A stretch of DNA of 62,212 nucleotides from Anaerolineales bacterium (GTDB lineage Bacteria; Chloroflexota; Anaerolineae; Anaerolineales; UBA4823), in contig JAFGQI010000053.1 of NCBI GenBank assembly GCA_016935755.1, positions 1-62,212 of the forward strand. Reading direction: 5' to 3'. The translations under genes and the position numbers were made by a program. Within the stretch, counting starts at the first letter, position 1; each line of letters begins with the position of its first letter. Under the pieces are notes generated by a model. It made no database searches and was not told where the DNA came from. It worked only from the letters and a program-made list of their open reading frames with translations. This document shows, in pieces, positions 12,416-21,173 of the stretch.

Positions 12416-14518
12416 ATGCCGCTAGCTATAAGTCAGATTATTAATGATCGTTATCGCATTGCCCGTTTGCTTGGACAGGGTGGGTTTGGCGCCGTCTATC
12501 GCGCCTGGGATATGCGCCTGCTGAGATTCTGCGCCATAAAAGAGAACCGGGAGACGTCCGAAGCCTCTGCAAGGCAGTTCCAGCATGAAGCGCACATCCT
12601 GGCTGGGCTGTCACACCCACACCTGCCACATGTATTTGACGCCTTCACGATTACCGGCCAAAACGAAGAGACAAGTTATGCCTACCTGGTAATGGAATAT
12701 ATTGAGGGGGAAGATTTGGGCCAGGTGTTGCAAAGGCAAGGCGGCTCGCTGGCAGAAGACCGTGTTTTGCCGATCATCATCCAGGTCTGCGAAGCATTGG
12801 AATATTTGCATAACCAGAAACCGCCGATCATTCACCGCGATATCAAACCCGCCAATATAAAGATTGCACCTTCAGAAAAAATGGTTCCGGGTGTTGTCAG
12901 TTTTAGCGCACAGGACGTGGCTGAGCTGGTGCATGTAACCGCTATTTTGGTGGATTTTGGCATTGCTAAGCTTTACCATCCAGATGTTCGCACCACGGTA
13001 GGAGCGCGGGCGGTTACACCGGGTTATTCGCCGCCCGAGCAGTATGGGCGTGGCGCCACAGATGCTCGCAGCGATATCTATGCCCTCGGGGCGACACTCT
13101 ACCATCTTTTGACCGGTATCTTGCCTCCCGATAGCGTGGATGTGATGACTCGCACCGCTCCCCCGCCTGTGCCTGCCTGCCTGCTGAACCCAGCGATTTC
13201 GCCTGGAGTCAGCGCCGCCATCGAGCGGGCAATGCAATTGGAACGCGAGCAGCGCTGGTCGAATGTGGCAGAATTCCGCCAGGTCCTGGCTGAGTGTGTA
13301 CAAAGGCAGCAGGATGCACCTCAGCAGAGGAAGACCGAAAAACTCTCTGATAACCTTCCACCTGTTGAACCAACAGAATCTAGCGACCTTCCTGCGCCTG
13401 TAGGCGAATCGCATGCCCGAACGGGCGAGCAATCCAACAGGTTTAGATTATTTCAAGCTAGAAAAACTCCTTTATCATGGAGCTGGCTGGGTTCAATGGC
13501 TGTTCTTGGGATGGTATTGCTGCTGGGCATCGTGGGATTATTCCTGGTAGCACAAGAGTTGCTGCCCTCAGGAAACCCTGATCCTGCGGGATTGGGAATC
13601 ACACCTCCCACTCCAACACAGCTGGCAATCGTGCGTCCTACCCGGACAGCAACGGCGAGCCCTGATCCCAGTCCTACACCAGCGCCTCTGCAATCGCCCA
13701 CCAGTTTGCCAGCCAGCCTGACCGATGGGCGAGGGGGGAAGATGGTGCTGATCCCGGCTGGACCGTTTCTCATGGGTGGCGATCCCGATCTGGGTGTGGC
13801 GGAGTGCGAAGGCTTCCGCATCACCGGCACTTGTGAGCGCAGCATGTTCGAGGATGAGCAGCCGCTGCATACAGTTACCCTGGCAGATTTTTACATCGAT
13901 CTGACCGAGGTGACGAATGCTATGTATGACCTGTGTGTGAAAACGGGCGTGTGTACACTGCCCTCAAAACTCACATCTTACTCCCGCGCCAGCTACTATG
14001 GCGATCCCGAATATGATCATTATCCGGTTATTCACGTTACATGGGATCAGGCTGTCACGTACTGCCAGTGGCGCGGTGGGCGCTTGCCCACCGAAGCTGA
14101 ATGGGAAAAAGCCGCGCGTGGCAGCGATGGTCGCCGTTTCCCCTGGGGAAACCAGTTTGAAGATATCCGGGGGAATTTTTGTGACCGGAATTGTGCGCTT
14201 GCCTGGGCGAATCCGGAATTTGATGACGGTTATGAGGATACTTCTCCAGTAGGTGCATACCCACTGGGGGCCAGTCCCTATGGATTATTAGATATGGCTG
14301 GCAATGTATGGGAATGGGTGGCGGATTGGTATCTGGATACCTATTACCAGGTTTCGCCCATGAACAACCCGCTGGGGCCAGCTTATGGTGTTGAGCGAGT
14401 TCTACGTGGCGGCGGCTGGAGCTACAGTGCATATTATCTGCACGCCTCTTTTCGTGGGCGTAATAGTCCCGCCAATGCCGCTACATATGCTGGCCTGCGC
14501 TGCGTCCGCGATCCATAG
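12416..14518 (+). CDS. Membrane Ser/Thr protein kinase fused to an FGE/SUMF1-like domain
   Basis: A 700-residue fusion. Residues about 10-295 are a PknB-type kinase with glycine loop LGQGGFGAVYRA, Lys42, Glu58, catalytic HRDIKPAN (Asp142) and DFG (Asp180). A linker leads to one transmembrane helix (about 354-380) and a Pro/Thr-rich spacer. Residues about 440-700 form an extracytoplasmic formylglycine-generating-enzyme-like domain (MVLIPAGPFLMGG, RLPTEAEWEKAARG, GNVWEWVADWY, LRGGGWS). The catalytic Cys pair of true FGEs is absent: the aligned stretch reads GGWSYSAYYLHASFRG. The outer domain is therefore more likely a ligand or carbohydrate sensor than an oxidase. Topology implies an outside sensor signalling to a cytosolic kinase. 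Confidence 0.92.
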   Translation: MPLAISQIINDRYRIARLLGQGGFGAVYRAWDMRLLRFCAIKENRETSEASARQFQHEAHILAGLSHPHLPHVFDAFTITGQNEETSYAYLVMEYIEGEDLGQVLQRQGGSLAEDRVLPIIIQVCEALEYLHNQKPPIIHRDIKPANIKIAPSEKMVPGVVSFSAQDVAELVHVTAILVDFGIAKLYHPDVRTTVGARAVTPGYSPPEQYGRGATDARSDIYALGATLYHLLTGILPPDSVDVMTRTAPPPVPACLLNPAISPGVSAAIERAMQLEREQRWSNVAEFRQVLAECVQRQQDAPQQRKTEKLSDNLPPVEPTESSDLPAPVGESHARTGEQSNRFRLFQARKTPLSWSWLGSMAVLGMVLLLGIVGLFLVAQELLPSGNPDPAGLGITPPTPTQLAIVRPTRTATASPDPSPTPAPLQSPTSLPASLTDGRGGKMVLIPAGPFLMGGDPDLGVAECEGFRITGTCERSMFEDEQPLHTVTLADFYIDLTEVTNAMYDLCVKTGVCTLPSKLTSYSRASYYGDPEYDHYPVIHVTWDQAVTYCQWRGGRLPTEAEWEKAARGSDGRRFPWGNQFEDIRGNFCDRNCALAWANPEFDDGYEDTSPVGAYPLGASPYGLLDMAGNVWEWVADWYLDTYYQVSPMNNPLGPAYGVERVLRGGGWSYSAYYLHASFRGRNSPANAATYAGLRCVRDP

Positions 14519-14539
14519 CTTCGATGTTGGATTGAACTC

Positions 14540-14567
14540 GATATCCATGGGCAGAATCATGGATATC
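14540..14567. terminator. Perfect 10-bp inverted repeat after the kinase gene
   Basis: GATATCCATG (14540-14549) and CATGGATATC (14558-14567) form a perfect 10-bp stem with an 8-nt loop, 22 bp after the kinase stop. No U-tract follows, so it is either a factor-dependent terminator or mRNA stabiliser, or a protein-binding palindrome. Confidence 0.4.
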
Positions 14568-14695
14568 TGTCATGCCAAGAAGCATACGACTGTCTGATGA
14601 CTTCGGCGAAATCATCGGCTATACTATATATAGAAAAATCTTTCCGTTGATACGCTTCTGGGAGAAAACCTTTCAACACTTTTAGGAGAAATAGT

Positions 14696-16270
14696 ATGGC
14701 TGAAAAATTCAAACTCACTTACGCAACCATGTTTAATCCCCCTGAGGAACTGCACACGCAATTCGATGCAGCCCTGGCTCACCTGAAAGCCAACATGGGG
14801 AGAGAGTATGGCATGATCATTGATGGCAAAGATGTTTTTGCCGAGGAGAAATTCGAGGATCGTTCACCAATCAATACGGACTGGGTTCTGGCCGTAATGC
14901 AGAAAGGCAACCCCACCCATGCACAGGCCGCCCTGGCTGCTGCCCGCAAAGCCTTCCCGGTTTGGAGCGGCATGCCCTGGCAGCGCCGTGTGGAACTGCT
15001 GCGCAAGGCTGCAGATTTGATCGATGAGCGCATCTATGAGCTTGGGGCGGCTATGGCCTTCGAAGTTGGCAAGAATCGCATGGAATCGCTGGGCGATGTT
15101 GCCGAAACTGCAGACCTGATCCGCTACGCCTGCTATCAGATGGAAAAGAACAATGGCTTCATCGTTGAGATGGGCAAGGACCCATTGGTTGGCTATAATG
15201 CCACCAATGTTTCCATTTTACGTCCTTATGGCGTCTGGCTGGTTATCAGCCCCTTCAATTTCCCCTTTGCCCTAACTGGTGGTCCAGCGGGTGCAGCCCT
15301 GGTGACTGGTAACACTCTTGTGATGAAACCCGCCACTGATACACCCTGGATTGTTCGCCTGCTGGCGGAGTGCTTCCGCGATGCCGGGCTGCCAGATGGA
15401 GTTATGAACTTTGTCACCGGTCCTGGACGCACGATCGGACAGGCCTTGATTGAGAGTCCCGAGGTGAATGGCGTAACCTTCACTGGCTCGCATGATGTCG
15501 GTATGCAAATCTTCCGCGACTATGCCAGTGGGCGTTGGGTGCGCCCTGCGGTTCTCGAACTGGGCGGTAAGAACCCTGCCATCGTTTCACGTCACGCCGA
15601 CCTGGAGCGTGCTGCGATTGGAATCATGCGCTCGGCTTTCGGTTTGCAAGGGCAGAAATGCTCAGCTTGCTCACGGGTGTTCATTGAGGCGCCAGTCTAC
15701 GATGAACTGGTAGATCGTCTGGTGAACTTGACCAATAAGATTTTGATCGGCGATCCTACTGATCGCCAGGTCTGGCTTGGACCTGTGGTGAATGCCAGCT
15801 CATACAAGGATTACCAGGACTTCTGCGCTGAACTGACCCAGGCAGGCAGGATGCTCACTGGCGGCAAGGTGTTCACTGAGGGTGCGTTTGGTAAAGGCTA
15901 CTTCTGCGCTCCTACCCTGGTGGCAGATTTACCTTACGATCACCGCTTGTGGAAATATGAGATGTTCCTGCCCATTACAACGATTGGGAAGGTGGACAGC
16001 CTGGAAGAAGCCATGCGCCACGCGAATGATGTCGAATATGGACTGACAGCAGGCTTCTACGGCAGCCGGGAAGAGGCTCAATGGTTCTTCCAGAATATCG
16101 AAGCGGGTGTGACCTATGCCAACAGGCCACAAGGCGCCACTACTGGCGCATGGCCCGGCTTCCAACCCTTTGGTGGTTGGAAAGGCTCGGGCTCCTCTGG
16201 CAAGAATGCTGGCGGTCACTACTATCTGCAGCTCTACCTGCACGAGCAGATCCGCACCTTGATTGACTGA
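14696..16270 (+). CDS. pruA: Delta-1-pyrroline-5-carboxylate dehydrogenase (aldehyde dehydrogenase family)
   Basis: A 524-residue NAD(P)-dependent dehydrogenase that oxidises the glutamate-semialdehyde/P5C intermediate of proline and arginine breakdown to glutamate. Asn187 (SPFNFPF), the general base Glu288 (LELGGKN) and nucleophile Cys322 are present; the context GQKCSACSR is characteristic of the P5CDH branch of aldehyde dehydrogenases, as is the length. AGGAG lies upstream of the ATG. No proline dehydrogenase gene is nearby. The CoA-transferase genes downstream suggest an amino-acid-catabolic block. Confidence 0.85.
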   Translation: MAEKFKLTYATMFNPPEELHTQFDAALAHLKANMGREYGMIIDGKDVFAEEKFEDRSPINTDWVLAVMQKGNPTHAQAALAAARKAFPVWSGMPWQRRVELLRKAADLIDERIYELGAAMAFEVGKNRMESLGDVAETADLIRYACYQMEKNNGFIVEMGKDPLVGYNATNVSILRPYGVWLVISPFNFPFALTGGPAGAALVTGNTLVMKPATDTPWIVRLLAECFRDAGLPDGVMNFVTGPGRTIGQALIESPEVNGVTFTGSHDVGMQIFRDYASGRWVRPAVLELGGKNPAIVSRHADLERAAIGIMRSAFGLQGQKCSACSRVFIEAPVYDELVDRLVNLTNKILIGDPTDRQVWLGPVVNASSYKDYQDFCAELTQAGRMLTGGKVFTEGAFGKGYFCAPTLVADLPYDHRLWKYEMFLPITTIGKVDSLEEAMRHANDVEYGLTAGFYGSREEAQWFFQNIEAGVTYANRPQGATTGAWPGFQPFGGWKGSGSSGKNAGGHYYLQLYLHEQIRTLID

Positions 16271-16408
16271 TAGAAGTTCAGTCATATCATCTGGCGATTG
16301 ATCAGATGGGAGGGTGAGGGAAGAAAATCATGCCCTTACCCTCCTGCTTTGATAGCTGATGATCTGCTTGCCCCCTGCTTATTAACAGATTTCATATTTC
16401 AGAAACCT

Positions 16409-17311
16409 ATGACCAAACTTATTTCTCTTTCCGAAGCAGTTAATCAATATGTCCACGACGGTGATATGTTGTACGCAGCGGGATTCACTCACCTGATCCC
16501 ATTTGCCGCCGGGCATGAAATTATCCGCCAGGCTCGCAAAAATCTGGTGCTGGCACGGGCCACCCCTGATCTGATCTATGATCAGATGGTGGCGGCAGGC
16601 TGCGCCCGTAAAGTAATTTTCTCCTACATGGGCAACCCAGGTGTAGGTTCACTGCGCTATGTGCGCGCTGAACTGGAGGCTGGCCGGTTGGAATGGGAAG
16701 AATATTCCCACTTTGCTATGATCACACGTTTGCAGGCAGGCGCAACAGGGCTGCCTTTCATGCCAATGAATCTGACCGGCGCTGACGACCTGGAAAAAGC
16801 CAATCCGCTCTATCGCACGGTCGTTGATCCTTACACAGGTAAACCAGTGGTTGTGGTGCCAGCCCTGACGCCGGATGTGGCGATTGTGCATGTGCAGCGC
16901 GCCGACGCCGATGGCAATGCCCAGATATGGGGCATTATTGGTGAACAAAAAGAGGCTGCTTTTGCTGCCCGGAGGGTGATCCTGACTGCAGAAGAAATCG
17001 TGGATGAAGCGATCATTCGTTCCGATCCTAACCGCACCCTGATCCCAGGACTGGTGGTTGATGCAGTCTGCCATGTGCCTTACTGCAGCCATCCGTCGTA
17101 TACCCAGGGCTACTATGATCGCGATAATCAATTCTACCTTGAATGGGATAAGATCAGCGCCAGTCCCGAGGCCGTTAAAGCCTGGCTGGACGAGTGGGTC
17201 TACGGGGTGAATGACCGGGATGAATACTGGCAAAAGCTAGGTTCAGAAACGCACGCCCGTTTGGCGGTTGACAGCCGGCCCAGCATGACGGTCGACTACG
17301 GTTTGTATTAA
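16409..17311 (+). CDS. CoA-transferase subunit A (glutaconate CoA-transferase/IpdA-like)
   Basis: A 300-residue family I CoA-transferase alpha subunit. Typical segments are SLSEAVNQYVHDGDMLYAAGF, YMGNPGVGSLRYVRA, DVAIVHVQRADADGNAQIWG and ILTAEEIVDEA. It would pair with the beta subunit encoded at 19254 to move CoA between acids. The start is placed at MTKLISL (16409); an upstream in-frame ATG at 16298 adds 37 residues that look unlike protein. The related IpdAB ring-cleaving hydrolases share this fold, so the reaction could be hydrolytic; the substrate is not assignable from sequence. Confidence 0.8.
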   Translation: MTKLISLSEAVNQYVHDGDMLYAAGFTHLIPFAAGHEIIRQARKNLVLARATPDLIYDQMVAAGCARKVIFSYMGNPGVGSLRYVRAELEAGRLEWEEYSHFAMITRLQAGATGLPFMPMNLTGADDLEKANPLYRTVVDPYTGKPVVVVPALTPDVAIVHVQRADADGNAQIWGIIGEQKEAAFAARRVILTAEEIVDEAIIRSDPNRTLIPGLVVDAVCHVPYCSHPSYTQGYYDRDNQFYLEWDKISASPEAVKAWLDEWVYGVNDRDEYWQKLGSETHARLAVDSRPSMTVDYGLY

Positions 17312-17329
17312 TGATATGTTGAAGCAAGT

Positions 17330-18301
17330 ATGCGCCGCATTCGAAATCTTGTTCTGATTCTGGCGAATGGTTATCTGCTTGTGTATTTCTCCGAATTGAT
17401 GTTCTGGAGCCGTCCCAGGCCTGAAGATTCGTTGGTTAACTGGCTGATCACCTGGCTGGTGTATTCCTTGCTGGGTGTGGTATTGCTGGCTGCGGTGGCA
17501 CATTTTCGCGTTCGCAGTCTCTGGGCCTTGTTCTTATGTGGGGCCATGTTTGGATGGCTGACTGAGGGCGTGATTGTTCAGACAATGTACGATGTTTTCC
17601 CTCTGCAGATCTCCTGGACCGGCCTTGCCTGGCATGCCGCCATCTCGGTGATGCTGGGTTGGTATGGACTGCGCCGCGTGCTGTTGGCAAATCGCCCCTG
17701 GTACACCTTCCTTGCATCGTGTGGGTTGGGGCTGTTTTTGGGGATTTGGTCGATTTTTTGGTGGGTGGAAGAACCTGGTCATATCGCTTCCGTGAATAGT
17801 TTTGCTGTTTTTGTATCCATATCCACTCTGCTGTTAGTAGCCAGTTATGTCTTGTGTAATTGGGCGCTGCAGATCACTCCGCTCGAATTCCCCAACTGGA
17901 TAGCAATTCTCTCCCTGGCGTTTCTGGCGCTCATTTTTTTCTTAGAGGTTGTGCCGGAGCGGATTTGGGCTGTCCTGGTACTGCCTCCCCTGATGGCAGG
18001 GTTATATTTCACTCTCCAGCGCAACCGGCAGTGTGAGCGCGGGGTCAGTATCTTCTCCGAAATAGCCGGAAAGATACCTCCCATTCAATATCTGATCTTG
18101 CTGGCCGCGCCGCTGGTAGCCAGCGCCTTCTATGCTTTAGCTGCTCATATACAGATCCGTTTGTTCACAGGCTGGCTGGTATATGCCCTGGCGACCCCGG
18201 CAGGCTTCATCATTCTGGGCCTCAGCATCTATAAAATCTGGCGCAGACCGGTTCCGCCGCCTGCGCCAGAATCCGAGATTATCTTTGACGAAGGAAACTG
18301 A
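17330..18301 (+). CDS. Polytopic membrane protein of unknown function
   Basis: A 323-residue, very hydrophobic protein with roughly nine or ten predicted transmembrane helices and a short charged C-terminal tail (KIWRRPVPPPAPESEIIFDEGN). I do not recognise a family and see no catalytic motif. It starts 19 bp after the CoA-transferase A gene and its stop is 11 bp before the next start, so it is probably co-transcribed with the block and may serve transport or membrane organisation. Confidence 0.7.
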   Translation: MRRIRNLVLILANGYLLVYFSELMFWSRPRPEDSLVNWLITWLVYSLLGVVLLAAVAHFRVRSLWALFLCGAMFGWLTEGVIVQTMYDVFPLQISWTGLAWHAAISVMLGWYGLRRVLLANRPWYTFLASCGLGLFLGIWSIFWWVEEPGHIASVNSFAVFVSISTLLLVASYVLCNWALQITPLEFPNWIAILSLAFLALIFFLEVVPERIWAVLVLPPLMAGLYFTLQRNRQCERGVSIFSEIAGKIPPIQYLILLAAPLVASAFYALAAHIQIRLFTGWLVYALATPAGFIILGLSIYKIWRRPVPPPAPESEIIFDEGN

Positions 18302-18311
18302 ACGCCGGTCT

Positions 18312-19148
18312 ATGGATATCCCTTTTAATGCAGTAGGCAGTGGTGAAGTCTGGTGTCATTTTTTGCACGCCAATGGCTATCCACCGCTGGCTTATCGAAA
18401 CCTGCTGACATTGCTGAGCCAAAAAAGCCAGGTTGTGGCAATGCACTTGCGCCCTTTATGGCCTGGATCTGACCCGCAGGCATTACTGGATTGGCGCCTG
18501 CTGGCGGATGATTTGACGCAATTCCTGGACGACCATCATCTCAATCATCTGGTTGGCATTGGCCATTCCGTGGGGGGCGTGACAACTTTGCGTCTGGCTT
18601 TGCGCCAGCCCGAGCGCTTCTCGCGATTGGTGCTGATTGACCCGGTGTTGTTTCCGCCTCGCATGATCCATTTCTGGCGGCTGGTTTATTATCTGGGGCT
18701 GGCAGAAATCCTGCATCCATTAGTGCGAGGCGCTAAGCGGCGTCGTATGGTATTCGAGAGCCGCCAGGCGATGTTTGATAATTACAGAAGGAAAGCAGTC
18801 TTCAGCAAAATTTCCGATGAAGGCTTGCAGGATTACGTGGAGGCGCTGGCCCACTCATGCACCGATGGGCAGGTGGAACTGGCATATCCGCCCCAATGGG
18901 AGGCGCGCATCTATGTCACCGGACTGTTAGCCGATTTAGAGTTGTGGCGAAAATTACCTACCCTGAAACCGCCGTTGCTCATCATCCGCGGTTCTGAGAC
19001 GAATACCTTCTGGGTGGAGACGGGCCGCCTGGTGCAGCGCTGCCTGCCTCAGGCGCAGGTGGTCACTCTACCGGAAGCCTCTCATCTGGTGCCGTTGGAG
19101 AAACCGCTGCAGGTTTACGATACAATAGATGCGTTTTTCAAAAATTGA
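18312..19148 (+). CDS. Alpha/beta-hydrolase fold protein
   Basis: A 278-residue hydrolase. Nucleophile Ser86 sits in the elbow GIGHSVGG, an oxyanion-side HANGYPP lies near the N-terminus, and the C-terminal catalytic His is in EASHLVPLEKP. Such enzymes cleave esters, lactones or C-C bonds; the substrate is unknown. The start at 18312 is chosen because a longer frame from 18183 overlaps the membrane protein gene with low-complexity sequence. Its place between CoA-transferase subunits A and B suggests a role with the same acyl substrate. Confidence 0.82.
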   Translation: MDIPFNAVGSGEVWCHFLHANGYPPLAYRNLLTLLSQKSQVVAMHLRPLWPGSDPQALLDWRLLADDLTQFLDDHHLNHLVGIGHSVGGVTTLRLALRQPERFSRLVLIDPVLFPPRMIHFWRLVYYLGLAEILHPLVRGAKRRRMVFESRQAMFDNYRRKAVFSKISDEGLQDYVEALAHSCTDGQVELAYPPQWEARIYVTGLLADLELWRKLPTLKPPLLIIRGSETNTFWVETGRLVQRCLPQAQVVTLPEASHLVPLEKPLQVYDTIDAFFKN

Positions 19149-19253
19149 GACCGCATAAGCATAGAGTGGATCCGCGCAATGGCGCGCATATCTTATAATT
19201 CGTAGTATTATGACTGACATGATTTACTAAACTGTAGAAAGACCTAACCACTT

Positions 19254-20030
19254 ATGGAACAACAACTCAGCTACTCTTCTCCTGAACTTATGACCATCAA
19301 TTCGGCCAGGCTGCTGCGAGATGGCGATGTGGTGTTTGTGGGTGTTGGATTGCCCAACCTGGCTTGCAACCTGGCCCGTCGCACACATGCTCCCAACCTC
19401 TTGATGATTTACGAGGCCGGGGTGATTGGCGCACAACCCGCCCGGCTGCCGCTCTCCATTGGCGACCCGACTCTGGTAAGTGGCGCCACCGGGGTATGCA
19501 GTATGTATGATATCTTTGCCCTCTACTTGCAGCGCGGCAACGTGGATGTGGGCTTCATGGGCGGTGCGCAGATTGACCGCTTTGGCAATATCAACGCCAC
19601 CGTGATAGGCGATTATCAACATCCCAAGGTCCGCCTGCCTGGTTCGGGCGGTTCAAAGGAAATCGCTGCCTGGGCTAATCGCTGCTACATCATGACCCCT
19701 CACCAGAAGCGCCGTTTTCCAGAGAAGGTTGACTTCCGCACCTCAGCAGGTTTTTTGAGTGGCGGGGACGAGCGAAAAGCGCTTGGTTTACGGGGCGGTG
19801 GCCCTCTGGCAGTGGTCACTGACCTGGGGATTCTGGAACCTGACCAGACGGGAGAGCTGATCCTGACCGCTGTGCATCCTGGTAAGACAGTCGAGCAGGC
19901 AAAAGCTAACACTGGCTGGGATTTAAAGGTGTCTTCGGACCTGCGTACTACTCAATCGCCCACCGTCGAGGAATTACATATTCTAAGGGAAGAGCTGGAT
20001 CCAACCGGGATCTACCTCAAGGGCGAATAG
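19254..20030 (+). CDS. CoA-transferase subunit B (glutaconate CoA-transferase/IpdB-like)
   Basis: A 258-residue beta subunit partner of the protein at 16409. Glu54 in IYEAGVIGA matches the position of the CoA-accepting glutamate of glutaconate CoA-transferase beta subunits. Family segments include GVGLPNLACNLAR, LPLSIGDPTLVSGA, VDVGFMGGAQIDRFGNINAT and PGSGGSKEIAAWA. The gene is separated from the A subunit by two genes and about 1.9 kb, which is unusual. A TATAAT hexamer at 19194-19199 could give it an extra promoter, though no -35 is visible. Confidence 0.82.
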   Translation: MEQQLSYSSPELMTINSARLLRDGDVVFVGVGLPNLACNLARRTHAPNLLMIYEAGVIGAQPARLPLSIGDPTLVSGATGVCSMYDIFALYLQRGNVDVGFMGGAQIDRFGNINATVIGDYQHPKVRLPGSGGSKEIAAWANRCYIMTPHQKRRFPEKVDFRTSAGFLSGGDERKALGLRGGGPLAVVTDLGILEPDQTGELILTAVHPGKTVEQAKANTGWDLKVSSDLRTTQSPTVEELHILREELDPTGIYLKGE

Positions 20031-20048
20031 AGACAAGGCTGTTACGAG

Positions 20049-21158
20049 ATGCCTCGCCACGGCGGCAAGTCCCTCAGCGCTCCACAGACCGGCATTCTAG
20101 CATTCCTGGGTACGCTGGCGTTGGGAGCGGCGCTGTTGCTGGGCTTGCTGGTGTTGGTTATTGAAGCTCAGGGTTTGCTCCCGATAGATGCCCTAGCGGG
20201 ACAGGCGCAGTCTACCTCAGAACCCCCTGCACATCTTGATCCTGGAATGCTTCCATCTACCTCCGTGACAGGACAAGCGGATGTTCAGGCGTTCGAGACT
20301 CAATTCGCTGGCCTGTCGGCTGTGACCCCGTTGCCCACGGACGCTCTGGTATATCTCTACGACCCGATGGCCACAGAATCGATCTTGTTAGAAGAAATCC
20401 TGGCCACACCAGAGATTGCAGAGTTTTTACCCTCACCTGTTCCCTCACTCACACCGTTTTCAGATTGGCCCATCTCCATCGGGAAATCGGTCGCGGGACG
20501 CAATATCTGGGTGCACCGTTTTGGCTCTGGACCAGTTGAACGCATGATCGTGGCGGGAATCCACGGCGGTGCAGAGTGGAACACGATCGCCCTGGCTGAA
20601 CAGTTAATCGCTTATCTGCGTAAATACCCGGCAACCATCCCCGACCAAGTGACTTTGTATATCTTACCTTCGCTCAACCCGGACGGTGAGGCGCGCACAC
20701 ATGGTCCAGATGGGCGAGTGAACGAGAATGGTGTGGATCTTAATCGCAATTGGGATGCTGGTTGGCGGGCGGATTGGCCGCGCCAGGGCTGCTGGGATGC
20801 CCGTCATACCACTGGCGGCGCGTATCCTGCCTCCGAGCCAGAGACCCAGGCCTTGATAAAATTCCTGCAGGAGCATCATGTGGATGCCTTGATCAGTTAT
20901 CATTCTGCTGCCCTGGGTATCCTCCCGAGCGGTGATCCTCCTTATCCACCCTCGTCCAGCCTGGCGGAAGCAATCGCCAGAGTATCGCCCTATCCCTATC
21001 CGCCCATTCAGACTGGCTGTTTGTACACCGGCACCCTGGTAGATTGGGCAATGGGGTTGGGTATTGCTGGGGTGGATGTGGAACTGCGGAATCATTATGA
21101 TACCGATTTTGAAATCAACCTGAAAGTGCTAACAGTGCTGCTTACCTGGCAGCCATAA
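20049..21158 (+). CDS. Membrane-anchored M14 zinc carboxypeptidase
   Basis: A 369-residue protein with an N-terminal anchor (TM about 16-40), a linker of about 90 residues and an M14 peptidase domain from about 140. Zinc ligands His172 and Glu175 (IHGGAEWN), the third His285 (ISYHSAALG), substrate-binding VDLNRNWD and the catalytic Glu345 (VDVELRNHYD) are visible. It probably trims peptides or peptidoglycan stem peptides outside the membrane. It begins 18 bp after the CoA-transferase B gene. Confidence 0.88.
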   Translation: MPRHGGKSLSAPQTGILAFLGTLALGAALLLGLLVLVIEAQGLLPIDALAGQAQSTSEPPAHLDPGMLPSTSVTGQADVQAFETQFAGLSAVTPLPTDALVYLYDPMATESILLEEILATPEIAEFLPSPVPSLTPFSDWPISIGKSVAGRNIWVHRFGSGPVERMIVAGIHGGAEWNTIALAEQLIAYLRKYPATIPDQVTLYILPSLNPDGEARTHGPDGRVNENGVDLNRNWDAGWRADWPRQGCWDARHTTGGAYPASEPETQALIKFLQEHHVDALISYHSAALGILPSGDPPYPPSSSLAEAIARVSPYPYPPIQTGCLYTGTLVDWAMGLGIAGVDVELRNHYDTDFEINLKVLTVLLTWQP

Positions 21159-21173
21159 TAAAGAGAGGCGTCC

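Noticed and set aside
12416..14518. Functional formylglycine-generating (sulfatase-activating) enzyme
   Set aside because: The catalytic Cys pair is missing and no sulfatase gene is nearby, so only the fold is claimed.
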